From: Polytrichum commune
Lineage: Eukaryota > Streptophyta > Polytrichopsida > Polytrichales > Polytrichaceae
NCBI GenBank assembly: GCA_950295325.1
Contig: OX485803.1
Location: 21,144,001 to 21,208,000, forward strand
DNA: 64,000 bases
Direction of reading: 5' to 3'
The translations under genes and the position numbers were made by a program. Position 1 is the stretch's first letter. Every line of letters starts with the position of its first letter. Of this stretch, positions 1 to 10,490 are shown piece by piece. The notes beneath the pieces are model-generated. The model was given only the letters and a program-made list of their open reading frames with translations. It was not told the origin of the DNA and did not search any database.

Positions 1-3000
1 AAGTATTTTTTGCCCGGTGAGTTGACCCGAGAAGTGACCGCCGCAAGCGCTATCGTGGCAAGCGATTAAAATCGCTTCAACCTCCGTTTTTGACACGCAT
101 CGTCGTAAAATACCATCGGACCCCCTTCTAAACAACCTATGGCCCACTACAACAAATTGCCTACTATTTACCCTCACCTTCCTTCTCTCTTCTTTTGTCC
201 ACTCTTTGGGCAACTTGTGGGTTGTTAGAAATTCCACTATGCCCGCATACCACTCCGGTGTAGAAGTGACCACAAAGAGGCTATCATCTACTAACATATC
301 ATTTACCGGATTTTTTCCTATCTCCTCCGACAACCTAGACAAGTGGTCCGCTTGTAAATGCATACGACCCGGTTTATATTCCACCGTGTAGTCGAATTCT
401 TCTAATAACAAAACCCACCTAGCTAACCTACCACTTAACTCCGCCTTGTTAATTAGATACTTGATAGCCATGTGGTCAACAAAAAATACAACCGGGTTGC
501 ACATGAGGTAATGCCTAAACTTTTTAACGGAAAACACCATGGCTAGGCACTCCCTCTCCGTTGTAGAGTAGTTTCTTTCGGCGGGGGTCAATTGCTTACT
601 CGCATAAGCTATAGGTTGATCCTTCTCTTTTTCTCCCGTTGCTTGACAAAGCGCACTCCCTATTGCCACATTACTAGCATCACAATAGACGTGAAAAGGT
701 TTACCCCAATTGGGTGGTATCAACACCGGATAGGTGCTCAACCTATCCCGCAATTCCTCAAAGGCTTTTTGACAAGCATCCGTCCACTCGAATTTGACAT
801 CCTTTTTGAGCAAATGGGTAATGGGCACCGCTATCTTTGAAAAATTAGGAATAAGTTCCCGGTACCATCCCACATGTCCTAACAACTTAGAGATCCCCTT
901 GGAATTGGTTGGAGTTGCCAAGTCGCTTATGGCCGCAATCTTATCCGGATCGGGTTCTCTACCTTTCTCACTAACAACATAACCCAACAACACTCCCTTA
1001 TTCACTCCCAAAAATGTCTTATCCGGGTTCAATGCTAACCTCATCTTCCTACACCTAACCAATGCCTCCCTAACACAATGTAGGTGATCATCCACATTAC
1101 TTTGTGTGCTAAAATCGTCCACAAAGACGGTCATGGATTTGAACAACAAGTCGGTGAAGATATACATTACTAATCGTTGGAAAGTAGCCGGGGCATTACA
1201 TAACCCAAATGGCATCACTACCCACACAAAAGTACCCCAAGGTGTAGTAAAAGCCGTTTTATGGATATCTTGGAGGGCTATGGAAATTTGATTATAACCC
1301 GCATACCCATCCATAAAGGTATATCGCGAATGACCTCCAACCTCCTCAAGCAACAAGGTGATAAAAGGTAAGGGGAAGTGATCCTTTTGTGTGCACGAAT
1401 TCAATTTCCTATAGTCGACACAAACCCTTAATTTCCCATTTTTTTTCTTTACTAAGACCATAGGAGAAACCCAATCCGTGATTTCCACCGGCTTGATAAA
1501 CCCGGCCTTCAATAACCTTTCCAATTCCGCTTTCACCAACAATTGCAATTGAGGATTCATCCTCCTCTCCTTTTGTCTAATTGGCCTCGCCCCCGGAATT
1601 AAAGGAATCCGGTGCTCTACCATTTCCCTAGGAATTCCCTTAAGCTCATCGTAGGACCATGCAAAAGTATCACTAAACTCATCCACCAAATTGCTATACT
1701 CCCTAACCTCTTTCTCCCCCAATTTGGAGCCCATCTTCATTTGTCGGGTTTTTCCATTCTTTAATTTCACATCCACGTACCGCCAATCCGCTTCCGACAC
1801 ATGTGCTTGTTCCTCTTTGTTCCGATACCAATCGGAAGGCACATTGGGGTAATCTTTCACATCTTGACCTACAACTATCCCCGTAGACGTGGTCTTGAAA
1901 TGTAAAGGCTCCTCCAATTTCGATGACTCAATAATCACATCCTCCTCTTGAGTCCCATCTACATGAATTAAACTAACCTCACCCTCTTCCACGTCATCTA
2001 CCCAAGGTGTTAACCCACCGCTAACCCACTCTTCCTCGGTGAGCACCTCACATGGCTCCAACAATGAGCCCTCTCCTAAACTAACACTAGGAAATTCACT
2101 CCCTAAGCCTACTTGGTGAAATGTAACCATTACATCAACCTCGGACTCGGGGTACTCCCTTAGCCATTGGGCATAATCCCCATTATCCCCATAATTGTAA
2201 AAATTAGGACCTAGACTTCCCGAGCCCGAATCTATAACAACCCTTTGACCTTCGGGATGGACGACTCCCACCAATGCCTTGCCAATCTCATTCTCGTTTA
2301 AGTCATCAATTTCCTTCTCCAATGGCAAATACATCTCCTTCTTCATCCATCCTTCTAATGAACCAATGGACACTATGACCCTATTACCCTCCGGACCATA
2401 AGTGATGGATGGTTTAGGTCCACCCCAATTGACCATAGCATTCGCCATCCGCAACCAAGGCCTACCTAGCAAAATGGGGAAGGTGTCCTTGTTGGAGTGC
2501 ATTTTAATGACATGGAAGGTGACCAAGTACTCCTCACCTCCCGTAGTCATTCTACAATGCTTGATCATCCCCAAAGGCGTAGTCGAACTTTGATTTGCCA
2601 TATTTATGACCAAAGGTGAAGGCCCCGTGAGTCCAAGTCCCAATTTTTTCATAGTATCCTCCGGTAGTATATTTAGACTACTCCCTCCGTCGACTAGCAC
2701 ATTAGGAACCACCTTATCTACTATAACAACTTCTATTTCTATAGCTTTCACGTCTCTTCCACCTTGTGATTGGATCCTAGCGGCTATTTTAGCTTTCACC
2801 TTCCTCATCCTCTTGTGTACCGGCATTCCCTCCTTTAATGTTTTCCTTGCCGTGGGTGAAATTTCCAATAGTTGGCCGAAAGTAATATCCGCCTTGAGTG
2901 TACTAAGGTCCGCCCACAAGTCGTACCCGGTAGATCTTTCCACCTTAGAATTACCCACTACGTCGAATTCGTCTACGGGAACCCCCGGTCCTTCCCATTC

Positions 3001-5244
3001 ACCCACATCGCTATTATCCAAGTCATGTACCGCATTAGTCCTCTCCCTATCTTGTAAAATTATATTTTCCCTCTCCACATCCTTAGTAGCTCCTCTAGCT
3101 ACCCTATCCAACTCGGAGAGATTAATCTCTTCATCCGAAGAGTAATTTCCTTGCTCTCCTATTCCTACCTCCAACGGGGCATCCCCTCTCCTAGCCCTAG
3201 TAGTTACCGCTAGTGCAGGTGCTTCTTCAACCACACCCTTACCCTTCACTAACTCATATGTAATAGCATTGGTGTGAGGAGGCCATTGACTTTGCTCCTC
3301 TCCAATTCTCGTTGGGAGAGGAAGCATGTCATCACATGTGGCCTCCAACACTCCATCCATGAACCTAACATCTTGGGAGTTAGATGGTCCCGGATCCGTT
3401 GGAGGCGCTTGTCTCCCGTTACTACCATTAGGTGGAACTCCTTGTCTATTTTGTATTGGAATGTAACCGGTTGTAGTTTGCAAGCCCGCCGGTGGATGAA
3501 AAGTTTGCCTAGCATTACTATGGTCATAGTATAAGTTAGGTGGCCTAAGTTCATTGGCCGGTACTCCTTGTGGCCTAGCACCTCGCATATTATCCCTTGC
3601 TTGTTGTTGTGGATTAGCCACCGGGTAAGGGACATTAATTATTTTGTCCGGTTGGCGACACGTATCCGAGGGATGACTTCCTCCACAATTGCTACAATTA
3701 AACTCTTGACCTTCGGACCAACATTGTCCTTGAGCGTGCCACCTTCCACAAAAGGGATGAAATTCCTTCTTCTCTAAATTTTGGCCACCTTGCCCTCTAG
3801 GTTGTGGTCCTCTATTGCTTCCATTTCCATAGTGAGGTGGCGCTTGACCTCGTTGATTTTGTTGAGGTGAGTTACCGTTTCCTCTTTGGTCACGGTTTTG
3901 TCCACTTCTACAAAATTGACGCGTGTGGCCCGGTTGGCCACATTGGACACACCATAATCCGGAAGAATGCCTACCCGACTCAACCGGGGGTGGAGGCCCC
4001 GGTTGTTGACTCCGGATCACTAATGACATTTGATCCGTGAGGCTTTGCATTTGTTTTATCATAGCCTCTTGGAATCCTAGTTGGCTAGCACCTAGTCTTC
4101 TCTCAACCTCCTCCAAGTGTGGATCCGTTCTAGGGGCCGGTAGTGCCAAAAGAGGTGCCGGTTCCCTAACCGCTAAAGGTCGGGGACCGGTGTCCACAAT
4201 GGCATATGGAATTTGGTTCTCATACTTAGCGGGTTCTACCGCTACCACCCTAGGGCGTATGGGGATGAATTGTGGGATCAATTCATCCTCCCTTCTCCAT
4301 AGCCTTTCGTGATCTTTATCCAAGTTTTCAATATCTCTAGCCGCACGCTTGGCATCCGCCAAGGTCAAGGGATTCCTTTCTAGAACACCCCTAATAGTTC
4401 CGGACTTTAAAAACCCTTGAATGAAAAATTGCTTCAGCGTGTCGTCGTTGAGCATGGTACCCACAAATCTAGTGCACACTAAATCAAACCTCCTAATGTA
4501 AGCCGAAATTTCTTCCTCCCTTCCTTGCTTCAATGACGACAATGCCCTTAATGCGGTACTTTGACCCACTTCCGGCCTAAATTCGTTAAGAAACTCCCTT
4601 TGTAATTGTTCCCATCCCCTAAAATGTCCCTCGGCATGATCCCGATACCATTCATAGGCTTCCCCCTCTAGAGTGGTAGGAAACCACACTAACCAATAAC
4701 CCGGATTGGTTATGAGGAAGCTAGCCAACCGTTCGATATACCGTTCCATGTGCCGAGAGGGGTCCTCATCCTTGGTCCCATAAAATTTAGGGAGATGAGA
4801 TGGCATATCCATCGCCGCTAAATTTTGTGGAACCACAATTGGTAGGCCTCTTGGCCTAACCAATGGGTCTATTGGAGGTATAGGAGGTATGGGCGGAATT
4901 GGGGGTATGGGTGGTGGATCCATCCCCCGTTCCTCGGCCATGGTGACCGGTGAACTATTCAACAATCCCCTATCAACTTCTACCGGGAATTCTTCTCTAA
5001 GTGTGTAATTTTCCGAAGAAGTTTCACCACTCAATTTGGAGGGAGTGATCTCTTCTTCAAGTTGAGCTCCAAGTTCTAAGGTGTCTAGAATTGACCTAGT
5101 CCTAGGTTCGACGTTCAAACAACTCTCTATTCTAACATTATCTTGTTCTAATCTATCACTGATTTTAGAGGACCGCCTCTTTCGAGTAGATTTCTCTAGT
5201 CCTACTATCAAACTTGGTTTTTGTGAGCGAGTCCTACCTTGCAT
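1..5244 (-). CDS. Ty3/gypsy gag-pol polyprotein, 3' end outside window
   Basis: One open frame of 1748 codons starts at the ATG read at 5244-5242 and runs off the left edge without a stop. Seen in order: a retrotransposon gag region (about residues 140-260), a CCHC zinc knuckle CVQCGQPGHTRQFC near residue 430 and a second Cys/His cluster about 80 residues later, an aspartic protease with VLVDGGSSLNIL near 850, reverse transcriptase with LRVCVDYRKLN near 1270 and the catalytic FVDDF near 1376, RNase H ending in a PGR..QADHLSR block, then the start of an integrase zinc-binding domain (ACHDSACGGHF) at the window edge. The order PR-RT-RH-IN is that of Ty3/gypsy. The protein makes, processes and integrates element cDNA. 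The DGGSS protease and FVDD motifs set it apart from the chromovirus copies further right. Its openness over 5.2 kb suggests a recent insertion. Confidence 0.93.
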   Translation of the reverse strand, partial: MQGRTRSQKPSLIVGLEKSTRKRRSSKISDRLEQDNVRIESCLNVEPRTRSILDTLELGAQLEEEITPSKLSGETSSENYTLREEFPVEVDRGLLNSSPVTMAEERGMDPPPIPPIPPIPPIPPIDPLVRPRGLPIVVPQNLAAMDMPSHLPKFYGTKDEDPSRHMERYIERLASFLITNPGYWLVWFPTTLEGEAYEWYRDHAEGHFRGWEQLQREFLNEFRPEVGQSTALRALSSLKQGREEEISAYIRRFDLVCTRFVGTMLNDDTLKQFFIQGFLKSGTIRGVLERNPLTLADAKRAARDIENLDKDHERLWRREDELIPQFIPIRPRVVAVEPAKYENQIPYAIVDTGPRPLAVREPAPLLALPAPRTDPHLEEVERRLGASQLGFQEAMIKQMQSLTDQMSLVIRSQQPGPPPPVESGRHSSGLWCVQCGQPGHTRQFCRSGQNRDQRGNGNSPQQNQRGQAPPHYGNGSNRGPQPRGQGGQNLEKKEFHPFCGRWHAQGQCWSEGQEFNCSNCGGSHPSDTCRQPDKIINVPYPVANPQQQARDNMRGARPQGVPANELRPPNLYYDHSNARQTFHPPAGLQTTTGYIPIQNRQGVPPNGSNGRQAPPTDPGPSNSQDVRFMDGVLEATCDDMLPLPTRIGEEQSQWPPHTNAITYELVKGKGVVEEAPALAVTTRARRGDAPLEVGIGEQGNYSSDEEINLSELDRVARGATKDVERENIILQDRERTNAVHDLDNSDVGEWEGPGVPVDEFDVVGNSKVERSTGYDLWADLSTLKADITFGQLLEISPTARKTLKEGMPVHKRMRKVKAKIAARIQSQGGRDVKAIEIEVVIVDKVVPNVLVDGGSSLNILPEDTMKKLGLGLTGPSPLVINMANQSSTTPLGMIKHCRMTTGGEEYLVTFHVIKMHSNKDTFPILLGRPWLRMANAMVNWGGPKPSITYGPEGNRVIVSIGSLEGWMKKEMYLPLEKEIDDLNENEIGKALVGVVHPEGQRVVIDSGSGSLGPNFYNYGDNGDYAQWLREYPESEVDVMVTFHQVGLGSEFPSVSLGEGSLLEPCEVLTEEEWVSGGLTPWVDDVEEGEVSLIHVDGTQEEDVIIESSKLEEPLHFKTTSTGIVVGQDVKDYPNVPSDWYRNKEEQAHVSEADWRYVDVKLKNGKTRQMKMGSKLGEKEVREYSNLVDEFSDTFAWSYDELKGIPREMVEHRIPLIPGARPIRQKERRMNPQLQLLVKAELERLLKAGFIKPVEITDWVSPMVLVKKKNGKLRVCVDYRKLNSCTQKDHFPLPFITLLLEEVGGHSRYTFMDGYAGYNQISIALQDIHKTAFTTPWGTFVWVVMPFGLCNAPATFQRLVMYIFTDLLFKSMTVFVDDFSTQSNVDDHLHCVREALVRCRKMRLALNPDKTFLGVNKGVLLGYVVSEKGREPDPDKIAAISDLATPTNSKGISKLLGHVGWYRELIPNFSKIAVPITHLLKKDVKFEWTDACQKAFEELRDRLSTYPVLIPPNWGKPFHVYCDASNVAIGSALCQATGEKEKDQPIAYASKQLTPAERNYSTTERECLAMVFSVKKFRHYLMCNPVVFFVDHMAIKYLINKAELSGRLARWVLLLEEFDYTVEYKPGRMHLQADHLSRLSEEIGKNPVNDMLVDDSLFVVTSTPEWYAGIVEFLTTHKLPKEWTKEERRKVRVNSRQFVVVGHRLFRRGSDGILRRCVSKTEVEAILIACHDSACGGHFSGQLTGQKIL

Positions 5245-6129
5245 TCCATAAGAATCGATCGACCCTCACTTGACCACACATAATCCTAGCAATTCCCCTC
5301 TTAATATTTTCACTTGTCTTGGTGTGGTTATAATTTTTTTAGGAGGTGAGGAAAAGAACCTGCAAGCCCACTTAGGTGAAAGAATCCCAATAGGGGATAG
5401 GCATGTTCATGTTAATTTTTTGGTTAAGTCGGAGCATCACCTCCGCACCTTCCCGCAAATTAACACTCACCACAATACCGATTGTAAGGGGGTGACCTTC
5501 CGAGTAGATTATGTTAAAAGTCGAGGCTTCACCCTTCAACTTCTCACACCATCCACAATTCGGGAATTACCCTCTACAACGGATAACAACAATCACGAGT
5601 ACAAAAGGCATTCCTTAATTAGTTAATGAGTTCACTTTGAAGAAATAAACATACCTTGAGCAATCGCATCCCCCTGTGAGTTAGCACTCCCCTCAATCGT
5701 GACTCAATGTAACAACACCATATACTTTGTGAAATATTAATTTAATCTAGAGCATGAAATGACAACTCCCAAAACTTTGAGACTCACCCCGAGGTGAGTG
5801 TCAAAGTTCAATGTCCTAAGGTGAATTTACCCTCTAATATTTTAATGAGCTACTCGGTTATAGGTTCCTTTTAAGTTCTTAGCAACTCCCCAAAAAGGTT
5901 GAGGACGTACCTTCGCCGCGCTCCTTCCTCAAAAATGAATTTGCGTAATTGACAATGCAATTCATTCCAAGGAATAGTTGAAATACAATGAATTCAAATG
6001 TAACCCACAGAGAGAATACTTACCGAGTTTCGGGTGCTCCTTCCCTTCTCTCAAGTTTGTGTCTCCAATTTTTCCTAGTTGCCTCCAAGTCTCCTAGTCG
6101 CCTCCAAGTCTTGTAACTACCTTCCGCTT
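5245..6129 (-). other. Leader between primer-binding site and gag
   Basis: About 0.9 kb of AT-rich, non-coding sequence lies between the gag start and the primer-binding site, as expected for the 5' untranslated leader of a plant Ty3/gypsy element. I see no conserved domain in it. A short frame on the plus strand (5270-5626) has no recognisable features. Confidence 0.6.
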
Positions 6130-6149
6130 CGCTCCCGGCGGACGCACCA
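6130..6149 (-). promoter_or_regulatory. Primer-binding site (tRNA type not identified)
   Basis: Read on the minus strand this begins TGGTGCGTCCGCCGGGAGCG, four bases after the LTR end. The leading TGG is the complement of a tRNA 3' CCA, and the distance from the LTR is usual for plant gypsy elements. It does not match the initiator Met site used by the chromovirus copies in this window; I could not assign the tRNA. Confidence 0.6.
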
Positions 6150-6289
6150 ATTATGTGAGGCCAAACCCCCCACCCTTAAGCGTCCGTAGTCCGAGTAGTG
6201 GGTTTGGGCTCACATTCCTCCGCGGTATTGGATTTGGACTTGGATGAGTCCATAGTGCAAGGTTCACCCTTCAAGTGGTCTTGGATTTA

Positions 6290-6515
6290 ACTAGCTCCTT
6301 CATAAACCCAGCTCCTTCATAAACCCAGCTTCTTAGCTTCTAACTAAACAAACCCAGCTCCTTCATAAACCCAGCTCCTTCATGAACCCAGCTCCTTAGC
6401 TTCTAACTAAACAAACTCAGGTCCTTCATAAACCCAGCTCTTTACTTTCTAACTAAACAAACCCAGCTCTTTACTTTCTAACTAAACAAACCCAGCTCCT
6501 TCATGAACCCACAAC
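6290..6515. repeat. Tandem repeat inside the gypsy LTR
   Basis: The unit AACCCAGCTCCTTCATA recurs many times, alternating with a second short unit AGCTTCTAACTAAACAAA. Unit lengths vary, so it is an irregular minisatellite. Non-coding. Confidence 0.75.
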
Positions 6516-7160
6516 TTTGTAGTTGTAATCCCCAACTACCTCACTAATTATTCAAGCCCTTAACTAATCTTCCTACCTAATTTCCCTAATTCTACTAACA
6601 ACCCCTTTCTAATCACACAATTCTTCTCTAATCCTAAAATCCTAAAATCCTAGAGAGGAGAGGGGGAGAGAGAATTTCCTAACTTCACTAAGACTAACTA
6701 ATCCACACAAGTATATTTTTGCACTCATCACAACATCAAGTGCTCAACTCTTAAACATGGAACTTGCAACCACGTGTATTCAAAACATGAACTTAAAGTA
6801 CCACAAATTGGAATCATGAATTAACTTTAAAATCCTTCACGTCAACACTAATTCTACCAAGAGGTCAAGCCCTCTTCAAGGCTAACAAGCCTTGGCTCTC
6901 AAACTAAAAACTAAGCACACACATGTGCTCCAATATGGCTTCCCACACCCACACTTATAACTCGTGGGGTGCCTTGGAGCACAAAGGAAAGAGAGGATGA
7001 GTGAGGGAAGAATGAGGGATTATATAGTAAGCTTGAGGGGGTGAGCACCCTCAAGGCTCACGATAAGCCCTTGAGATTTCCTCCTACTTAGTAGGCGCCA
7101 ATCCTATCTTCTAAGTCTTCCTCCCTCAAATGATCAACAAGGATCCTAATTCGAACATTT

Positions 7161-7260
7161 AACTAGCCTTGGCTTTCTACCTACCACACTTTACCAAACT
7201 TGGGATGCTTAACTAGCCTTGGCTTTCTACCTACCACACTTTACCAAACTTGGGATGCTT
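7161..7260. repeat. Exact 50-bp tandem duplication
   Basis: Two identical 50-bp units (7161-7210 and 7211-7260) begin AACTAGCCTTGGC and end GGGATGCTT. Perfect identity indicates a very recent duplication inside the LTR. Confidence 0.9.
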
Positions 7261-7752
7261 CAACCCAAACTTAGCCTCCTTCGCTTTCCGCCGCCATAAC
7301 TTTCTCCCCTTACTTTCCCAAATCGTCGCTCACCACTTAATTCAAACCACGATGCTTAACTCGTGATTTGATTGGTGCTTTGAGAATTTGCTTATCCTCC
7401 ACCTTGCATTCTTCCTTGGGCCTCCCCCATTAAGTGGCCATGATGAGGTGGTCCACTTGTGCGCTCCATGTGATCCTCCATTCATCCCAATTCGAATGCA
7501 CTTGCCTCTTGAGTCACTTTGGTTGTCTCCATCCATTTGTACTAGCCTACTCACTAACTACTCAATCCAAGTTCTCCTTACCTATCCTCATTCATTCAAA
7601 TCCTTCCGAAGGTAAAAACACAATAACAACTCACATCCTAGCCTCTTACAACATGGTACTTCTAAGACTAACATTTCACTCTTTTTATATTTTTGTGAAG
7701 TAACATGCTACTTCAAAGTGCATCAACTAACGTTTCAAGGGTCTAAGACTAA

Positions 7753-8952
7753 ATGTGGGCACCCTTTTGGGCTCACAGGGACCTGATGGATCCCGACACA
7801 GGCTTGCTTTTTAACTCGACCGCACGTTTCAAGCAGCTCAAGCCTTTGATGAGAGAATTCTTTCGAACACTCCAAGGGCTTTCGGAGACAGACATGGGGA
7901 AGGCGGCCACGCACATCCTGCACGTCGAGCCCACAGCAAAGAGATGTTGGACGCACCCAAAGATAGTCTTCTCCAAGCCTAAATCATTCGTTCCTTCATG
8001 CTACACCATGAAGGAATGGACGGAGAATAAGAAGAAGAAGAACACCATCGTCCAAGAGTTGCACAAGATAGTCCCCGAAATGAACCTTTTTGTGGATGGC
8101 GAGGTCCACGACGCAAACTGGAAAACATTCAAGGCGGAGTACAAGTTCACAAGTGCATCTATGGCGGCTCTCATCAGGGAAGCGGGGGAAGACTTCCTGC
8201 GGTCCAAGCTGGTGAAAGGTGGAAAGAATCGGGCACTTCCCGATCACAAAGCGCGTGTCTTCTCGAATTTCATAAAGGAGAAGAAAATTGTCAGTTTTGA
8301 GGGGGACGCGCATTTCAACCTTGTCACCCTAGAGCCTCTAAAAATCCAGGGGTGGCCTGGCGTTGAGGCTCGCAAGGCGATAAGGACGAATGCTGGGGAT
8401 CGATTCCCCTTTGGGATGATAGACTTCAGGAACATTCTTGGAAGTTCGTTTGAGGGTACTATGAGCACCCCCTTCTATGAGCCCTTCCTATCAAAGTTCG
8501 TCGACTATGCAAGTCCCAAATTTAGGGAGGTCGACATTTGGTTGTGGATAGTCGAGGATAGGAGGGCGGAGCAGGTATATGAGATTGCGAGGAAATTGCA
8601 ACCTGATTATGCTGTCTCTAAATCTCATTACAAAGCTGCACCGGCGGAGGGGTCTTACTCAACGTTGAAGGACAAAAAAACAAAGCTTGTCGACGTATTG
8701 TGTTTGTACTTTGTATACAAAGCGAACTTGCTGAAGGTCGACAACCACCCCATAAACCGGATGGAAAAACTCTTCCAAGTACCAGAGGGGTTGGGTGCGA
8801 GCAAGAGCCTCTACGACGAGGCCAAGTACGCGAACTATACTGCCGACGAGCTACGGATGGAGTTCTACTTACGGATAATGAGGGCCTTGACAAGAAAAGG
8901 GGATTCTATTTTCAACGTCTTCGGGGGTTCCAAACCTATCTATGCTGGCATG
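7753..8952 (+). pseudogene. Gene 1, methylase-like exon
   Basis: A 400-codon open frame ending at a GT donor (ATG|GTAAAT). The first eight codons probably belong to the adjoining LTR, so the true 5' part of the gene lies beyond the retroelement, outside the window. The C-terminal half resembles the beta-class layout of amino DNA methyltransferases: a motif-IV-like VDIWLWIVED (about residues 257-266), then ALTRKGDSIFNVFGGSKP at the end, which matches the position and pattern of motif I (GD.VLDPF.GSGTT) but lacks its usual residues. Genes 2 and 3 show the same order. With DPPY and the canonical glycine loop missing, methyl transfer is doubtful. Whether this is a true methylase relative rests on my motif reading. 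Confidence 0.5.
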
Positions 8953-9134
8953 GTAAATAACTTCAAAATAGTTGGTTTATAGTTTGGGTCGAGCGACCCA
9001 AACTTGCCACAGTGAAGGTTTGGGTCGAGCGACCCAAACCTTTTGTATTGGTGTTCTCTTATTGTTTCTTTTTCTTGTTCTTGGTGTAATTTAATGAGCA
9101 TATCTCTGATCCAAGTTGTTTTTTGAATATCCAG
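8953..9134 (+). other. Intron of gene 1 with two dyad repeats
   Basis: GTAAATAA donor and a ..ATATCCAG acceptor give a 182-bp phase-0 intron; joining the flanks reads PIYAGM-MLGLKMYSYIED, a natural continuation of methylase motif I. Two copies of the inverted repeat GTTTGGGTCG-AG-CGACCCAAAC lie at about 8989-9040. Confidence 0.7.
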
Positions 9135-10386
9135 ATGTTGGGTTTGAAGATGTACTCCTATATAGAGGACAATGATCTTCAATTTTACAAAACCCAAAAG
9201 TTCCTAGCCAAGAAGATGGACATCCTCGATTGGATCCCGGGGAGCTACATGGAGGAGATTGTAGAGGGGGGTGAAAACCCGATGGATATGGCAAGGCGTG
9301 TCAACCCTATAGAATTTGCCACGAGTGCTCCAGTTGGAGCACCCGAACCACTCGTAGGATTGCATCCGGGTACCTCATCTCGGGGGCCAGGTGACGAGGT
9401 GGAGGAGGAGGAGGAGGAAGAGGAACAAAAGGACCATAAGGCGGAAGGGGAGGTAGAAGAAGGAGCAACGGGTTACACGCAAGAATCAGAAGCCCCCCAA
9501 CGGAAGAAAGCTATGCGGGTGGCAACCCCGCAAAGCAAGTTGGTGCCCGTCCTCACGGTGGACGATGCTAGAGACATGTACTCCAGGGACGCGACAGCAA
9601 CGTTCAGGGAGAGGAGGAAGTTGAAAGGGAAGAAGCTCTACAGCGACTACGCAAGGGAGGAGACCATTGCCATAAGCAGCGAGGACGAGGACGATATGGA
9701 GCTCGCCAAACGGCTCAGATCGGATCCCCCCTCCCCGACATCGTTCGCAGGCATGGTTAGGGTGAAACCAGAAGTCCTGACTGTGGAGGAGGCGAACGAG
9801 AAGATGCGGAGGGACGAGGAGTAGCGAGTCCGCATGCAGAAGGTTGCCGCAGAAGAACCCTCAATGCGGAACGAGGTAGCAGAGTTGAGGGCTCTCCTAT
9901 TGGAGCAGGAGCGACAAAGGGCGATGGCCCAACCTCCATCCAGCGCCGACCTGATATCGCAGGTCATTCAAGGAATGTGGGCGCAAGGATTGGTGGTGGC
10001 TCCCTCGAGCGCCTTTCCGCACTTGCCCGCCGGCTTCCCTGCCCAGAGCATTCCTCAACAGTCTGTGCCGCAAGCGTCATTCAGTTTCCAACACATGATG
10101 CGGCCACACAATGTCCCCTACGCCCCGGTCCAGCAAGTGGACGATCCCAACATCTGGCGTGTCTCTGGAGCCTCCTCCCCTTTGGGGCCTCCACCACTTT
10201 GGCCCCCCATAGTGATAGCTCCCCTTCACCAGCATGACGACCCCCGAATGTTTGGGTCGGATGATCCAAACACCCCCCCGTGTGTAGTGCCACAAGGGAA
10301 CTACCCCGATGCAAGACAGTTTGGGTCGGGTGACCCAAACCTTGGTGCAGGACAGTCGTCCCTTGACCAACATGGGTGTGAAAAAG
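9135..10386 (+). pseudogene. Gene 1, coiled-coil/low-complexity exon with nonsense codon
   Basis: Continues gene 1 in frame after the intron. It begins MLGLKMYSYIED, the expected strand after motif I of a beta-class methylase. Then come an acidic Glu-rich run (about 9400-9440), charged segments, and a helical stretch (RNEVAELRALLLEQERQR, about 9864-9917) that looks like a short coiled coil, followed by a Pro/Gln-rich tail. An in-frame TAG at 9822-9824 interrupts an otherwise open frame of over 1.2 kb, so the copy is probably dead. Near the end the tail twice reads FGS.DPN, encoded by copies of the GTTTGGGTCG dyad repeat. The frame is then cut at 10386 by a chromovirus insertion flanked by AAAAG on both sides. 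Confidence 0.6.
10250..10341. repeat. Dyad repeats inside coding sequence
   Basis: Two imperfect copies of the inverted repeat GTTTGGGTCG..GACCCAAAC (near 10250-10271 and 10320-10341) lie within the open frame of gene 1 and are translated as FGSDDPN and FGSGDPN. Intronic copies are nearly perfect; these have changes in the arms. Confidence 0.75.
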
Positions 10387-10490
10387 TGTCGCGCACCTCT
10401 CCATGAGGAGTGCCCGAAACACCATGGGCACAAGGGGGACCCCGGAGTGACACCCGGGACTTGTGGCGCCGTTGGTGAGAGGGCGCCGTT

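Larger units (their letters stand above)
6154..7777 (-). repeat. Upstream (5') LTR of the minus-strand gypsy element
   Basis: On the plus strand the segment begins TGTGAGGCC next to the primer-binding site and is proposed to end ..GGGCTCACA at 7777, giving matching TG...CA ends with a short inverted repeat (TGTGAGCCC / TGTGAGGCC). The outer end is inferred because the partner LTR lies outside the window and no target duplication can be checked. Length about 1.6 kb. Two internal tandem repeats are listed separately. Confidence 0.5.

Noticed and set aside
1-3145. Plus-strand frames at 206-391, 592-840 and 2606-3145
   Set aside because: They are antisense shadows of the minus-strand gag-pol frame.
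9400-9440. Acidic Glu-rich run as evidence of a transcription activator
   Set aside because: Low-complexity GAG/GAA repeats arise easily and no other activator feature is present.
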